A stretch of DNA of 64,000 nt from Artemisia argyi (taxonomy: Eukaryota; Streptophyta; Magnoliopsida; Asterales; Asteraceae): NCBI GenBank assembly GCA_030686995.1, contig CM060691.1, positions 89,587,055 through 89,651,054 on the forward strand. Direction: 5' to 3'. The notes under the pieces are model-generated. The model had not been told where the DNA came from and searched no databases. It saw nothing but the letters and a program-made list of their open reading frames with translations. This document shows, one piece after another, positions 63,330 through 64,000 of the stretch (positions are counted from its first letter, which is position 1; every line of letters starts with the position of its first letter). The translations under genes and the position numbers were made by a program.

Positions 63330-63341
63330 TGGCATCGGAGC
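63330..63341 (+). other. Primer-binding site of the Tekay-like element
   Basis: TGGCATCGGAGC, three bases after the LTR, a variant of the initiator-methionine tRNA complement TGGTATCAGAGC. Confidence 0.8.
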
Positions 63342-63495
63342 TAAGGTTATTGCGAACTAGGATGTATCATGGACCCTAGAATATAACCACATCATCATAG
63401 CATCTCATCATTACATCATAAGTGCATATTTATTATCTTAGGTGATTTCATTACGCGGGTTATTCATTTCATTCCACATTGATTGTCACAGAGAC

Positions 63496-64000
63496 ATGGC
63501 TTCAGACTCGAGCTTTATCATACTTTCCTCAGACACTGACATTGAGGACGTTATGTCTTCCACTACTATTATACCACCCATTCATCCAGCACCCCTATCG
63601 CCACTTTTGGCATCAGGTGAGGACAATGAGGCCTTCGATGAGGACGAGGTTGCTCCTGCTCCCCAGATTTATTCTATTGCTCCAGCTGCAGTTACACTTG
63701 CACCTTCAGATCCATCATCACCTACTACTTCTGTTCACCCAGAACCGACTCTCATGTTTCCCCGCCGCAAGACGATCATAGGCGCTAGGAAGAGTGTACG
63801 CCTTGTTACCCCTACTACTAGGATTCCTGCCGTTCATACATCACCTTCACCATCAGCTACACCTACCACTACTCCTACACCTACTCTACATTTGCCGCTC
63901 AAGAAGCGTGCGAGGTCCACTACTCCAGCATCACCTATTATTGAGACCTCATACATTCCACCACCCCCACTATATCACATAGGATATGTTGAGATATCAG
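63496..64000 (+). CDS. Start of Gypsy (Tekay-like) gag-pol, open to the window edge
   Basis: ATG at 63496 opens a frame of 168 codons without a stop up to the last base. It begins MASDSSFIILSSDTDIEDVM and is rich in Ser, Thr, Pro and acidic residues, with a basic patch 'FPRRKTIIGARKSV' and 'LKKRAR'. A disordered, S/T/P-rich leader before the gag capsid domain is usual for this lineage. The capsid and later enzymes lie outside the window. Position (170 bp after the LTR and right behind the primer site) supports the start. The absence of stops suggests a young copy. Function follows from family and context, not from a conserved domain in this part. Confidence 0.75.
   Translation, partial: MASDSSFIILSSDTDIEDVMSSTTIIPPIHPAPLSPLLASGEDNEAFDEDEVAPAPQIYSIAPAAVTLAPSDPSSPTTSVHPEPTLMFPRRKTIIGARKSVRLVTPTTRIPAVHTSPSPSATPTTTPTPTLHLPLKKRARSTTPASPIIETSYIPPPPLYHIGYVEIS

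Noticed and set aside
62761..63335. Long open stretches inside the Tekay-like LTR
   Set aside because: Non-coding LTR sequence; the opposite-strand ORF overlaps the LTR end and primer site.

Overview
This is a transposon-dense stretch of a plant nuclear genome. Short GT-AG introns, a plant CCCH zinc-finger gene, Athila/Tat/Tekay-type Gypsy and SIRE-type Copia elements, MULEs, Helitrons and hAT/Harbinger elements all point to a dicot. The element style suggests a composite (Asteraceae), but that is inference, not proof. All coordinates and domain calls were made by eye from motifs and translations; no database search was run.

Layout. 1-1.65 kb: decayed Copia polyprotein on the minus strand, leaving the window at the left edge. 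1.65-9.3 kb: two large Athila-like Gypsy LTRs in tandem around a short piece of 3' internal sequence. 9.3-18.3 kb: a decayed SIRE-like Copia element with gag, RT/RNase H remnants, two extra downstream ORFs and a complete 3' LTR. 18.3-20.8 kb: AT-rich spacer with small inverted-repeat elements. 20.8-23.1 kb: a Pack-MULE carrying the last four coding exons of a cytosolic ribosomal protein L7 gene, with 354-bp inverted ends and a 9-bp target duplication. 23.2-23.6 kb: a hAT-like MITE. 24.2-33.2 kb: a PIF/Harbinger element whose MYB/NAM-like ORF is split by a very young non-autonomous Tekay/Del-type Gypsy element (24596-31202) and which also holds a small inverted-repeat element. 33.3-35.4 kb: remains of a Tat-like element with a 55-bp minisatellite before its 3' LTR.

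35.8-43.7 kb is the only genic island. It has two apparently intact cellular genes on the minus strand: a four-finger CCCH zinc-finger protein (six exons, about 357 aa) and a small DUF971 protein (four coding exons, about 167 aa). 44.0-50.1 kb is a Helitron-like insertion with exons from at least three cellular-type genes: an RPA-like OB-fold gene, an unidentified multi-exon gene, and a CAD/mannitol dehydrogenase gene. 50.3-55.3 kb holds three long (TA)n arrays, each at the border of a different insertion.

55.5-60.4 kb is the 3' end of an Athila-like element: integrase C-terminus, 3' UTR repeats and LTR. Its LTR is interrupted by a second MULE (58129-59631, 9-bp target duplication) that carries tRNA-like sequence, and then by a Tekay-type element. 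That element's complete 5' LTR, primer site and open gag start fill 60.4-64.0 kb and run off the right edge. It belongs to the same family as the non-autonomous copy at 24.6 kb and is a candidate supplier of its proteins.
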